Positions 50,060 to 62,067 of a DNA stretch of 64,000 nucleotides are shown piece after piece (within the stretch, counting starts at the first letter, position 1; each line of letters begins with the position of its first letter). Position numbers and translations under genes: made by a program. The notes beneath the pieces were generated by a model, which saw only the letters and a list, made by a program, of their open reading frames with translations, had not been told where the DNA came from and ran no database searches. Source of the DNA: Linepithema humile (taxonomy: Eukaryota > Arthropoda > Insecta > Hymenoptera > Formicidae); contig NC_090129.1 of the NCBI RefSeq assembly GCF_040581485.1, positions 33,156,764 to 33,220,763 on the forward strand. Reading direction: 5' to 3'.

Positions 50060-51485
50060 CGTCACGGAGTTTCAAACTGCAAGAAAATTAGATGTACAGT
50101 GTAACGAATCATTAAATTCACATCGAGATAAAGTTACTCACGTTTTTATTAATAATAAAGAAAATAATAACAAAATATATCACTGTATAGCATTGACACT
50201 TGCGAGTGTGAAGAGAGAATCGATGACTCGTGTGGAGTTCTAGTTGGGACGAATCAAGTGTAAGAGTTGCCAGGACTGTCTGCATATGCAATTGCACGTG
50301 CAAATAATATTAAACAGGATATTTCGCAAGTGCGTTTTCTCGAATTTCCATTTTTATTTTTTATGAAAGGATATTTATTGAGATGCCTGTAGCAAATAAA
50401 TTAAAATAAAATAATCGCAATATAGATGAATAAATAAATAAATAAGATTCACCTGTTAAAGATTTCTTACTATGTCAATGTCTAAACAGAAAATTATTGA
50501 AATAAAATTAGTGAAGAAAAAAAGAAGTAAAATTGAGGCAATTGTGATTTTGAGATCTTTATATACGTATCGTAAAAATTATAAATATAAAATAAATGAG
50601 GTTTATATTCTTCAGTTTTCCACTTCTTTCACATCTAGATATCTATTGCATAATATTTAGATTTGCATAGATTTATGGATATCCATCAGATGCCTACTAA
50701 ATTCTTTGCAAAACTCAATTTTAATAAACTTCTTCGAGAATAAATGCGCCTTCTATTCGAGCGCTTAGGTATCGTATTCCATTCTTTCATATTTATCAAT
50801 AAGTGCAACCTCAGCAATCTCGAACCTCGCGATAGCGAAAACAATGTAACGTGATTGAAATACACAATGCCAAAAACAGCAACGTTGACTAGAATACTGC
50901 CATTGGCTAAGTATCGGGCAGTACGAAACCAGGTGTGAGAGACTAGTCGGTACCAGACTGGATTGGAGGTGGAAGAAGCAGGCATATGGAAGGTAGGGAG
51001 CGAAAGTGAGCGCGTCTCCAAGAATGGACAAGAAGGATCGGACTAGCGCGAAACGGTGACAGAAAGTTGCACAGTGGGCGACGACGAGATCCGTACCGGC
51101 GAATCGCTGCCCATCGGTCTTCCTTGGATCGTGAAAAGTGCGGAAATTGCGCGCGCGGGAACGTGCCGCCATCAGCTGCAGAAAAAAAATGCGATGATGA
51201 GGTGCATCGTGGCATTGCTGGTACCAGTTCGCTAGCGCGCACAGGAAAAGACATTGCGAAAGAGAGAAAGAGAGGGAGAGACGCGTGCCGCGTTACGATC
51301 GTGCTGATGCGATGCAAGCCAGTGATTCTCACCTAGCAGCATGAGATAGTGATGGAACAAGGTTACTCCTGCGCGCTCCTCGATGTGCATTCAGTGAGCG
51401 TGAAGCTGCGGTGACGTAAACATTCGCACGAGCCGTCATTCTCCGTAAATAAAACGTATAGTATTCGAAGTAGCGCGGTGGCAGG
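50060..51485. promoter_or_regulatory. Divergent upstream region BUD13 / alpha-arrestin
   Basis: The start codons of BUD13 (minus, 50059) and the arrestin-domain gene (plus, 51486) are 1.4 kb apart and divergent. The left part is AT-rich. From about 51.0 kb it becomes GC-richer and should hold the promoter and 5' UTR of the arrestin gene. I see no TATA box with proper spacing. Confidence 0.4.
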
Positions 51486-53753
51486 ATGACGAGGAAGCTG
51501 AGCAAGTTCTTGATACTTTTCGATAACACAAATCTACTGTATTTCCCGGGCCACTTCTTGTCCGGTCGAGTTCTCATAGAGTTGGACGATGAGGCCTAGT
51601 AAGTAAAATTTTACAAAAGTAATCCAAAAGATAAGAAGTTCATAATTTAAAAAATTATTTTGATGCGCTAAGCACGCGTTGGAAAGAATTTTTCTCGCGG
51701 TGCGACGCGCTGAAGCGGTATGCCGACCGCTTAACACAAATTAATAATGTGGGGTACGTTACCGTAGTGTCTCAGGACTACATTTCCATGTTGTGGGGGA
51801 AGGAGTAGTTCGGGTGCGCAGTCAACGTGCCGAGAGAGTTTACGACAAAGAGAATTACATCGATTTTCGCATGCGACTGCTGGGCGAACCAGGTGAATTT
51901 ATTATTTCGAATTATGTCGCACGACTCCACGCATCATTCGGCATTTTAAAGTGAAACAACTTCCATCCTTAACCTGCGTGCGCTATATACATAAAATTAA
52001 AGATACAGTACATTTATACTTTTATTCTATAATGGAAAATTTAATAACTTGTCTTTCCGACGGCGATTCGATTGCAAATAGGCGAAGGGCCGTCATTGCT
52101 ATCTCCGGGGATACACAGCTTTCCCTTCAAATTGGGTTTGCCGCTGGGCCTACCCTCGACTTTCCTCGGAAAGCACGGATGGGTGCAATATTATTGTAAA
52201 GCGGCTCTCCGCGAGCCAGGTGGGCTCACGCATAAAAATCAACAGGTCTTCATCGTCATGAACCCGATCGACTTGAATCTGGAACCTCCGATATTAGCGG
52301 TGAGCGTCTGCATCATGACGAATTAACATTTGCAAATTAAGTACGAATTTGAATTTCGATCGTTACCTAGACATTTCAGCTAGATATTTAGCTAGATGCT
52401 TTCGTCTGTAATTATATTAATTATAAAAAATTGCGAAGCAATTATGAAAAATTGATGTAAACATGCAAGCTTCACAGTGTCGATTAAGACTAAAGAAAGT
52501 TTTTCGTGCGTGCGATTAAATGAATATTCCATGCATTACCATAACCGAGTTCCAAATACTGGTCATCGACCCGTATGGAAAGCGTTGCAAATGATCTTGA
52601 TGCAAGACGGGAGGAATTTGAAGTAAACATATGCTCAAAATACCGACACGTCAAGCCTCACAAATAATAGAAGAACGCGAAGCTTTCCGTGCGCATGTGA
52701 TTTGTATCGCGCTACTTGCAACATAATAGTATTCGTTAGATCGCAATCGAAGCGCCGCCCATGTTCCGCGGCAACGGTGCACTCGCATTCTTAGAAAACC
52801 ACGTAAGGAAATTTTCACGTGGGCGGGCAACATTCTGCGACGGGCATTGTTTTAATTACAGACGTATCGCTTAGCGAATAGTAGCGCTCAATAATTCAAA
52901 TGCATTCTGCTTTGTGAGATATCGTTCTGATTTCACGCTTAAATCGCACGGTGGAAATTATGAGGAATGTGAATAAAACATTTTCGTAACAAACAGCAAC
53001 CTGCGCGACAAGAGATCGAACAGCGTGTGGGTGTCTCTTGCGTGTCGGGTGGTCCCGTCTTCTGCAGGGTGAGTCTGGATCGGGGTGGATACGTGCCTGG
53101 GGAAACGATCGGCATTTCCGCGACCGTCAGCAATCGCAGTAAGGTACGCAGACACGTTGAATCGACATATTTTAAGTTATATCCGGCACGAAAGGTATGA
53201 GAACTCAGGTTGATCGACAGGTAACTATGAAATCGACCAAGGCGTCACTCACCGAAACGATACAATATTTATGTCGCGGTAAAGTGCTGGCCAGCGAGAC
53301 TCGGGAGTTGGCTAGTGTCTCGAGGGGAAAAATTCGGCCGGGCGAAGGCGAGGAATGGCTGAATGAACAAATGTACGTCCCTCCTCTGCCACCGACGAAT
53401 CTGAGAGGGTGTCATCTGATCAACGTTCTTTACCACGTTTATGTGAGTGTTGGGAGAAGATACATATTTTTATTATCAAGCGCGATAATTTTAAGACCAA
53501 GTCTTCGCAAGTGCGCAGAAGACTCTGGAAATTTATCCGGCACAATAAATATTTCTCGCAGTTCGTCATAAGTCCGAAGAGCTTGGACAAGGAAATCAAA
53601 TTGCAAATACCGATCGTACTGGCTACGTACCCGTTGAGGCCGGAGGGTGCACCAGCTGGTACGGCGCCGTCGAAGCGGGGCGCCCATTATCCGTCGACGT
53701 TACCTATTTTCCGACCTTGGCTCGACGACAAGGCTTTCGAGATACAAGAATGA
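51486..53753 (+). CDS. Arrestin domain-containing protein (alpha-arrestin) without PPxY
   Basis: Six exons (51486-51598, 51768-51892, 52082-52299, 52997-53143, 53221-53442, 53562-53753) join in phase to 338 aa. The N-terminal arrestin fold starts FLILFDNTNLLYFPGHFLSG (residues 8-27) and continues GLHFHVVGEGVVRVR and HSFPFKLGLPLGLPSTFLGK with WVQYYCKAALREPG. The C-terminal arrestin fold has VSCVSGGPV, LDRGGYVPGETIGISATVSN, YVPPLPPTNLRGC and IKLQIPIVLATYPLRP. Alpha-arrestins recruit HECT ubiquitin ligases to membrane cargo. Here the protein stops at RPWLDDKAFEIQE, with no PPxY motif, which that role normally needs. The start and every junction are phase-consistent; exon 4's acceptor (AAACAG|CAACC) has a weak pyrimidine tract. 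Confidence 0.88.
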
Positions 53754-54277
53754 AATATGCATTGACATATCTATTATAGACACATCGAATCATTGTGAAT
53801 TATGAATGATTATCGAATGAACAAATGATACCTTAAAAAGGTATTAATTTTCTATGATCATAGACATGTTATCGCAGAGCGTACGCTTCTGATTATTCTG
53901 CCAAAAATTTTCATCGATTCTTGTATTACTAGCAATAGTCGTGAAGAATATCGAAGAATCGATGGCGATTTTTGGAAATATCGAATTTGGTGCAATTATA
54001 TATAGGTGTTCTAAGAGATTTTCATGTACACATTAAATTTTATGAATACTGACAATACGCTAATTCCGTCAATTATCTTCAGAGAAACAGATGTATAAAT
54101 TGTACAATACTGTATAAATTAATTGACATTTAAAAGAGATATGTAGAAAATGAATAATATTAGCATAAGACAAATTAAAATGTATTTCTAAGGAAAAATT
54201 ACACGTACGTGTAAATTTGGGCATATAGTCTAATGATAAAAAAGTCACACACTTTTTACACAGTAAAAAAGAATTTT
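53754..54277. other. Convergent 3' spacer arrestin / C15orf40-like gene
   Basis: An AT-rich spacer of about 520 bp lies between two genes that converge. It should hold both 3' UTRs. No coding signal is visible. Confidence 0.5.
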
Positions 54278-55569
54278 TTAATTCTCCATTTCTTTTCGCA
54301 ATTTTTCCAAAACTTGATCTGTCGTAATTCCCGATACTACGACTACCTTTTGCCGACTGCGAGATCCCTGCGAGAAAAGAAAGTAAAAATATGATTTTGA
54401 TAAGCAAATTAATAACGATAGAGCTTATCTAAACACTAACCCGATCCAAAGATACGTCGGATTTTCTGAGTCCGAAAATCGAAGCTAGATACTTGACGAG
54501 TTCCGCATTTGCTTCGCCTTCCGTTGGCGGAGCGGAAATCGCAATGCCCACTGCTTCATCGGAAATATCTACAAATATTTATTTGCATTTTTAACAATTA
54601 TCGTGCGCAAAAATATAATTTGACAAAGAAAAAATTATAATGCCAGCACTCCCTTTTACAAAATAAGAAAAATCGACAAGCATATATAAAATGTGTTGAA
54701 TAAATATTTTTTTTATTACCGGTTACGTTGTTACATTTCGCTCCAGGTTTAGCTTGAATTTTGATCGCTACATTTCCATCTTTATTTAAGGTCAGAGGTC
54801 CTGTAGATTGATTCTGCAAATAACGTGTTAACAAATAAAGCGCGATGAAAGCGATGTGCTAATCAGTCAACTTTTCATTCTATTATTTAAAAGCGAGAAT
54901 GTTTGATATGCGAATCACATATTATTCTCTAACTACTGCGTCTTATGTTCAAATATCACTCAACATTCAGCAAGTTAATGAAGCAAGTCTGCAGCTTTCA
55001 GTTGCAAAGTCATCGTTTTATTCAAATTTTTGTGTTTCCAATTAACTTCAGTATAATCTGTCATTAAAATATTAATTGAGATATCCGGAATAGTCTACAT
55101 AATCATGTTAACTCCTGTCACAGGATACCGCAATTAATACACGATTAGGAACAGGATGTGTAACGGAACGTCATTGATTATCGCGCCGTTTCTTGCCGCG
55201 CAACGTGTTGCCATGTGCAATACGCAGATTCCGCCCACACGCGGCGTTTTGTCCAATCAATTTGCTGCTCGAACCACTACATTGGTAAGATCTGGTTACT
55301 AAGTTGGTAGACGTGGGCAAGTATACCACAGCGAGTATATTGTGGAGTGTTAGTGACTGGTAAAGCGTTTAATAGAAAATGTCACATTATTTTCGCGATA
55401 GGTGATCGAGTATCCTGTAGGCGAGGGATCGGTGAGTGAGAATATGGGGATAATTACTCACATCGATAGCAGCTGCCTTCCGCGTCTTCTCGTTCTTCCC
55501 CGATCGTTGTTTCGACATTTCACGCGTGACAATTAAATGTCTGTAGCTATTTTTCAACCGCGTAACCAT
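54278..55569 (-). CDS. UPF0235/DUF167 protein, C15orf40 homologue
   Basis: A small protein of the widespread YggU/UPF0235 family, whose biochemical role is unknown. Four exons (55462-55569, 54720-54813, 54441-54568, 54278-54367) join in frame to 139 aa. The family core is clear: VAIKIQAKPGAKCNNVTD, then EAVGIAISAPPTEGEANAEL, then VKYLASIFGLRKSDVSLDRG, SRSRQKVVVVSG and a final helix DQVLEKLRKEMEN. Translation may begin at 55569 (MVTRLKNSYRHLIVTRE, basic, possible mitochondrial presequence) or at the internal ATG 55518 (MSKQRSGKNEK). The human gene has the same two-start arrangement, so both may be used. The gene is divergent from CCDC124. Confidence 0.9.
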
Positions 55570-55854
55570 GTGCTTCCGATGCACACGTGTTGTTTATCGT
55601 ATATCGTTTACTTACTAAAACAGAATGCACCATATATATATATATATATATTTTTGCTTTATACTTCCGAGCCGTGAGTTATTTCGTAGTCTTAACCTGA
55701 ATCTTAACAGCTTCCATAGAGTAAATCCACGCATGTGCGACTATTGCCAACTCAAACACAATAATTTGCCCGCTAATTTAAAATACACGGGAATATGATA
55801 TAATACGTATTATAAAAATTACGAATAAATTTCAAGATTTGCGTATAGATCAAC
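55570..55854. promoter_or_regulatory. 285-bp bidirectional promoter C15orf40-like / CCDC124
   Basis: The ATGs at 55569 (minus) and 55855 (plus) are only 285 bp apart, so both core promoters and 5' UTRs must share this segment. It contains a (TA)n run at 55632-55650, which may supply TATA-like elements in either direction. Confidence 0.6.
55632..55650. repeat. (TA)n microsatellite in bidirectional promoter
   Basis: About 19 bp of perfect TA repeat lie in the short promoter shared by the C15orf40-like gene and CCDC124. It is 63 bp from the minus-strand ATG. Confidence 0.9.
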
Positions 55855-56714
55855 ATGCCGAAGAAATTCGTGGGTGAGAATAGCAAGGCGGTTGCCGCCC
55901 GAGCTAGAAAAGCGGCGGTTAAAGAAGCCGAAACTATAAAGAAAGCGATAGAAGCTGAGGACAGGGCCTGGCAAGATAATGATAAACAATTGTTGAAGAA
56001 AAAACAAAAACAAGTACGTCCAAAATTGTTATCGACAGGCATTCGAGGGACGGATGTTCATTTAACGAGAAATAAATGCATCCATGTCTGGAATAGGAGT
56101 TATTATACTACAAATTTTATTATGTATGCAGGAAGAAGTCGAGAAAAAACGTCAACAGCAATTAGAGAAAAAGGCGGAAGCGAAAGCTCTGCTTGAAATG
56201 GAAATGTCAAATATAAAAACTGGTGGTAAACAGCCAGCCTCCAAAATTACGAGAGCTGAAATTGTTGCTGTTACCGAGAAACGAAATCAAGTGGCCATGA
56301 AGAAGAAAGAAGACGAGAAACCGATCGAAGAAAATTTGAACAGATTAACTTTGGAAGGTGAAACAGCTCACAATGTAGACGAAGCTATATCCATTTTAAG
56401 GTAATTATTTTTGGAACGTTGGAGTGCTGTTTATAGAATTTTTTACTCGTCGTCTACGCAATTACAATGGTATATTTAATTTTATTTGTTACTAAGAGCT
56501 TTATTATTCCACTTCCAGCGCAAAGGATCCTGAAGTCGACCGGCATCCTGAAAAACGGATGAAAGCAGCGTACGCGAACTTCGAGGAAAGAATGATGCCG
56601 CTGATCAAAGATCAAAATCCTACCTTGAGGCTGAGTCAATTGAAACAAATACTTAGAAAGGAATGGATGAAATCGACTGAAAATCCGCTTAACCAAACGC
56701 TACTGAATCGCTAA
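55855..56714 (+). CDS. Ccdc124: CCDC124 (Lso1/2-type ribosome-binding factor)
   Basis: Three exons (55855-56013, 56132-56400, 56519-56714) give 207 aa; human CCDC124 is 223. The start MPKKFVGENSKAVAARARKA is the family hallmark. A long charged coiled coil follows (residues about 20-95). The conserved C-terminal region includes HPEKRMKAAYANFEERMMP and NPTLRLSQLKQILRKEWMKS, then PLNQ. Family members (yeast Lso2, human CCDC124) bind ribosomes in the tRNA and mRNA channels, keeping idle 80S ribosomes inactive but reusable. A role in cytokinesis is also known for the human protein. Both roles here are inference from homology. Confidence 0.95.
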
Positions 56715-57424
56715 TATAATAATATCTATGCGCGCGATATTCGTGTATTCGCGTCAGACTGATTAATTGTTTAATTCTGTCGAATTTGGTTAAATAATTA
56801 TTGCAACGATATAATCAGCTGTATACAATTTTATTTGTAAAGTGAATAACTTATATTAAAAAATACTATATATAAAATAACGATATATAAATGTTCTTTG
56901 GTAAAATCTATATGTTGTTCCATATAGCCTCTGATCAGTATTTGTTAGATCACTTTGAATAACTTTTATCTCATACACGAGCAGAATAAATTTCGAATAA
57001 AAATAGCAGGACACGAAATTTTGCAGCTTATTTCTGTTATAATGTTCAGATTGATAACAATGAAGGTAAATGAAAAATTTTAAATACAATAAAATATGCA
57101 CATGGCAATGCATATTAAAAACAAAATTTCGAAATATATAAAAATTATTTCAAGTGATCAAAACAAATGATACATTTTGTATTTACATATTTTTTTGCCT
57201 GTACAAATCTTGGCACACACATTTATGAGGCCGTGCAAATTCTATTTATCGTCCGATCGAATTGATTCTTCTTGAATCATAAAACAGTTTTTTTTCAGTG
57301 TAAGATTGTACGAGTTTGATATTATGCTAATTAATAAACTATCTACTGATCGATTTCAATCGATATAATTTTGGAGCAATACTTTTAGGCGATTATTTCT
57401 AGATTCAAATTACACGCAGCAATT
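56715..57424. other. Convergent 3' spacer CCDC124 / ABHD8
   Basis: AT-rich DNA of about 700 bp between converging genes. It should hold both 3' UTRs. I see no coding or structured RNA signal. Confidence 0.5.
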
Positions 57425-60060
57425 TTATTGCTGCCACTTTTTGTTTTTCCACAAATCTATAAAACAATGTATCATGTGGTTCAACTGTTGAGGACACTCG
57501 GTCATTGGATTATGACCAGCCATTGGAATAGCTTCCAGAAAAGCTTTCATCATTGTCTGAAAATGAAGGAAATAAGTTAATCTCATAGTTTTATTTAAAA
57601 AAAAAAACAAACATAATTGAGATATATAAAAATTTAGTTTGTGTATTTACGTAATCCATAACGTGAATTACGCAATACATAATATTCGTCTCCCGGATAA
57701 AGAAAGGACTAATCACAGTATATAAACTCACTCTTTCCATTTGACACTCCTGCACCAGCGACACTTTGTTATCTCTAAGCCCGTGTACTAAAAGCGTCGG
57801 TGTGCATATTTTCCTGTGAAAAGTGTAGTCGCCTTGCGGCCAGGTCATACCATCCAATACGTATTTCATGTGCGAAGGCCACTGTTCCATCGATTCTTGA
57901 CCGCAGTAAGGATGCTGACGACCTCGCGCGGAATAAAGAATATCTCGGTGAAGACCGCACATTAGAAGAGGCGCGAGAATCGCCCTGAGACAGCAATGTC
58001 CCGCGCATTCAGCGCTCGGCGGGGCCAGAGGGGTCGGGCCGCCGCCCGATATTAGCACGAGCTGATGGATATTGCTGTCATATTTGCAAGCAAGCGCTGT
58101 GGCGAAGCTGCACCTGAAATTTTCATTGAATATTCATAAGCTAAAGTGGAAAAAATTCGCTTATTGTAAAATAGCTATTTACAACGAATTCTTAAACAAA
58201 CAATTTACCCGTAATTATGCGCCACCAGTACGCATTTCTCTCCGGGTTTAAAAGCGTAATGCTGTAAAAGTGCGTCCAGATCCTTGAGCAATTTGCCGAA
58301 ATGATAATCTCTAGATCGACTGGGCGCCGAGCTCATACCGTGCCCGAGCATGTCAGGAGCGATGCAAGGATAGCCGAGGGAAGAAAAGTACTGCAATTGA
58401 TGCTCAAAGATCTCCGCCGAAGAACCGAAGCCGTGTAGAAAAACTATGATCGGTTTTTTGTTTCTTCGAAGCTGGATCACTGGATCGCGAAAACTTTGCC
58501 GCGTATTTTCCTGCGAAGTGACTTCCTCCAACTCTGCCCATTTTTTCTTATAATCTTTGAGCTCGATAGGAGTTTCCGTTAATTTCGCATTGATCCTCGT
58601 TCCGCTATTCAAAGAGAAATCCGTGCCGTTGTTCTGGAATTCCAAGCGTAGTTTCTTGAAATCAGCTTCGGTGTTGACGGCATCCTCCAGTCGCTCGACT
58701 TTCCAGGACTCGAGATCGGTTGACGATGTCTCGTGTTCGGACGAAGCTCGCGCAATCTTCTGGGGGGCGGTTTTACGTTCTTCCTCGCCCGAAATTACTT
58801 TCTGCGAATTTTTCTCGGGACTGTCCTCCTCCGAATTATTTGCCGAAGAGCCTCTTCCCAATTTCTCGTCGATGATTCGTAAAAGGGATTGCTCGAAGCT
58901 GGGTTCTTGATCTGGAGGCTGAAACTCGATGGTCTCCACGCTATTTATTCCGGAATCCACGCAGTCCATTTGCTCCAGCGCGACGTTTTCCGTATTCGCA
59001 AGATACATGTTGGCTGTTGCACGAAAAAAAAAATACAAAAATTTTTGTATTGTGCAAGGAAAGGTTCAAGAAAAAATGCAATATCTATAATAATTTCATT
59101 TTTTGTAAATAAATCGCTTACCGTGTTTGCCCGCAGAACGATTGAACTCTAGGGAAGTCAGTTCGTCGGTCGAACCGACGAAAGCGGGATTCACGTAACC
59201 CTCGCCCATCGAAACTCTGCTGAATTGTTGTTTACAATCATTTTCTACACTCCATTGCTCATCTCTTTTTAACGAAATCTCCTTTTCGGCTTTATCGAGC
59301 TGCGATTTCTTCGAATCACTCCTCGTTCGTTGCCAGGATGCCTCGGGATGCTGATTATCATTCTTTTCGACATCAGTTATATGCTTAACGGTGTCATCAA
59401 GCACTTCTTCCAGAAGCGTATTGATGTACCTAATAGAAATTCATTGGTTTTTATTTATTACATCACCGGGAGCGATTGCTGAAATTTTCATCAACAAACT
59501 CACCTTTCCAAATCTTTGACGATTTGCTGCTTCGCGCTTTGCTCGAGCGGCTGTTGATCCGCCGTTATCGAAGACGCCGTCGTTCCGTCCGTACAATCAG
59601 CCGCCGAACTGTCCCGCAACTTCTGCAGATTCACCGAGACCCTCTTCTCCAGCTCCTCGAGGTCGCGCGCGTTTTTCTCGCCCTCGCAGAGACTCGTTCG
59701 GATGCGATTCAGCTCCGCTGATATGATCCGCTCCTCGTTGGTGCTTAGCGCGCCGGCGGACTGGCGGAAGGAGCACCTGCAATTTCCGGACGGATGCGGC
59801 CTTCTGGTCCAGCGAGCGAAGAAATTGTCGTTGACCGACTCCGGTCGGTCGACCGTCGTGCTCTCGTAGTACCAGCCGCTCTTCAGGGACGGCCTGAGAA
59901 CGCGCAGCGTGCGACGTGGCGCCACGATGAAGAAGTCGCAGTCGGGCAGCTCGATCCTGCCGGGGCTCACTCGATTCCGATTCCTCAAACACTCGAAAAC
60001 CTTGCCGTACCAAGGAGACCCCGTTGGAGGCGCGGGAGCCTCCTCTACCTTCGTTGCCAT
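57425..60060 (-). CDS. ABHD8-type alpha/beta-hydrolase fold protein, nucleophile Ser replaced by Asn
   Basis: Five exons (59504-60060, 59122-59429, 58209-59013, 57732-58113, 57425-57556) join in frame to 727 aa, much longer than human ABHD8 (439 aa); the extra part is a charged, low-complexity region, residues about 90-460. The N-terminus shares with ABHD8 the pattern DCDFFIVAPRRTLRVLRP. The hydrolase domain starts at IIVFLHGFGSSAEIFEHQLQ (oxyanion HGFG) and continues CIAPDMLGHGMSSAP. The nucleophile elbow reads VLVAHNYG (Asn555, codon AAT) where ABHD8 has GHSYG. Asp671 (LLVHGLRDNKV) and His699 (MAGHNPMTECP) of the triad remain. The product is therefore probably not a classical serine hydrolase. 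An upstream coding exon at 61935-62067 may extend the N-terminus. Confidence 0.9.
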
Positions 60061-61934
60061 CGTATCTTCTTAATGCATCAAAACAGTTGATTTCCAAGCA
60101 TCGACCGCGAAATACATGCCACGACTGCGGCATACATTTTCTAGATTTCTCCCTACGAAATGAGTATTTAATGAAAGTAAACATCGATTTTATTTTTCTA
60201 AAGGACTCTCTCCAAATAAGAATTAAAATTTCTCGCATTCTTTCCTCATATAATTTTTCTCGCATTCTAGACTGAGTCACGAATAACTTCCGTTTCTTAG
60301 ATAAGTATCGCGGTGGAAATTATTTATGACTCAACGAAACATTATCTCATCTGCATGAACATGCAAAAACTATTTTAATTCAATGGCTCATTCCAGTTGG
60401 GAAAAAATCGACATTTTCTCATAAATTAATAATCATAGATAATTATTAATAATGTTGCATAAAGAAATTATTAGATAAAATTACTATAATTAACTTCAAA
60501 TGCCACGCATTACACATCTTCTTCGCATCGCCAATGTTATAGTTGTAAATCGGCGAGTTTTTATTACGCAAAGAATAACTTTCTAGACTTGCAACGCTTT
60601 TCATATGTTCCTTGCGTTCGGGCAACGAGATTTCCCCGCGAAAAACGAAAGCTGTTTCCACGCTCGAATAATTCGAAACGACCTCGGAAGCATATTACGT
60701 TCTAAGCGCGATATCCATGCGAATTTTTCGCGTACAAGTTTCAGCTTGATTTTTTTAAAGCGAGAAGTAGATTGTAGTTCTTTTGATAACAGAATTTCAA
60801 ACACACAAAAAATACGCGCGTCAACATCTGAGCTTCCAGAATCAGATAGCGATTGCATTCTTTTGCAGCGACGTAAGTGTAATTTATCTATCAGAAGAAT
60901 CTCACATTTAGTTTGCACCAGGAAAAGTATAGCGGTGAAGCGTATAGCACGCATTAATTCGATTTCGCTTTTTTTTTCTTGCGAGAAACAGGTTTTATTT
61001 TCTTTTAACAGTTGTCGTCTCTCTTAAAAGCTTCAACGGCAAAGAATAAAATGTAATGAGGATATCATCAGCACCGGAGTGTGTTAATCCGAATAAATTG
61101 GGCGAATTACCTACGTGGGAGGAGGTTGAATGAACGTTCCCGCGTAGTTATTCGTCATGCTTCGAAAATTTTCCGTAATTAATACACACTTATATCACAT
61201 TAAGTTTCGATATAATAATTTTGTTCAAAGATACGGCAAATTTTTTAAATAGATATACAAAAAAATACATGACAGCTCTTTCGTAGATACATTTGACGCA
61301 AGATTTCGATTCTTAATTTTTTAGACTTAACATTATTAAAAGTACTGCAGAAGCGTTTGATTACCTTCCTCAAACCAGCGAGCGTATACACAGAACACAT
61401 AACAACACCGTGCGCTGATCCGACGTGTAATATATCTCACGACGCGCACTGAAGATCAAGGTGCAGGTACACAATGCAAGAACCGTGTTCGCCTCGCGTT
61501 GAAGTCTTCGCAAAAGTTTCAGCAATTACGCCGCGACGACGTAATACACCCGATCGGCCGCGTGCTGTCAGTCACTGTGTTTTCGCGGAGCGGAATCGAC
61601 GGTGTACACGACGATGGATCGTCGGGATGACGCGGAGCGTCATTCATCGGCACTCGCCGTCGCGCGGACTCGCGTCGAATGGCACCGCCACGGCGCGGCA
61701 TCGTGCATGCTATTTTTTTTTTCGTGGGCGTTTCCTAGCCGGCAAATTAAGACGGGAAAATTGAGGACGGTTGATACTTAAGGCGCGCAGCACGTCGACT
61801 CATGGCAGCCATTGTACGTCTCTCGGGCACACGGATGGGGCCAGCGCGCGCGAGAGAGAGCGAGACCGGTGGTCCCCCTACCATCGAGAAGTCGTTCGTA
61901 TACAGGGCGTTTAGAAAGTACGCATCGAACTCAC

Positions 61935-62067
61935 CTACCTGCCTTCGGTTTGATTTTGAACTACCGTTGAGTGGAATCTGCATTTTTATATTAATAAATA
62001 ATGCCGCATCTTTACGCTTTCCGAGCTTGAAAGTTATAGTCGACGCGTCCATTTGAGGCGTTGCCAT
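61935..62067 (-). other. Possible upstream coding exon of ABHD8
   Basis: On the minus strand ATG 62067 opens a frame MATPQMDASTITFKLGKRKD...NGSSKSNRRQV that ends at a strong donor, GTAG|GTGAGTTCG (exon end 61935), leaving one base of a codon. The best acceptor just before the ABHD8 ATG (TTAAG, exon start 60068) needs exactly one base, giving the junction Gln-Val-Glu-Asp-Thr-Met. Joined, the protein would be about 44 plus 3 residues longer. An alternative donor two codons earlier (CAG|GTAGGT) does not fit the phase. The exon could instead belong to another transcript. Confidence 0.35.
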
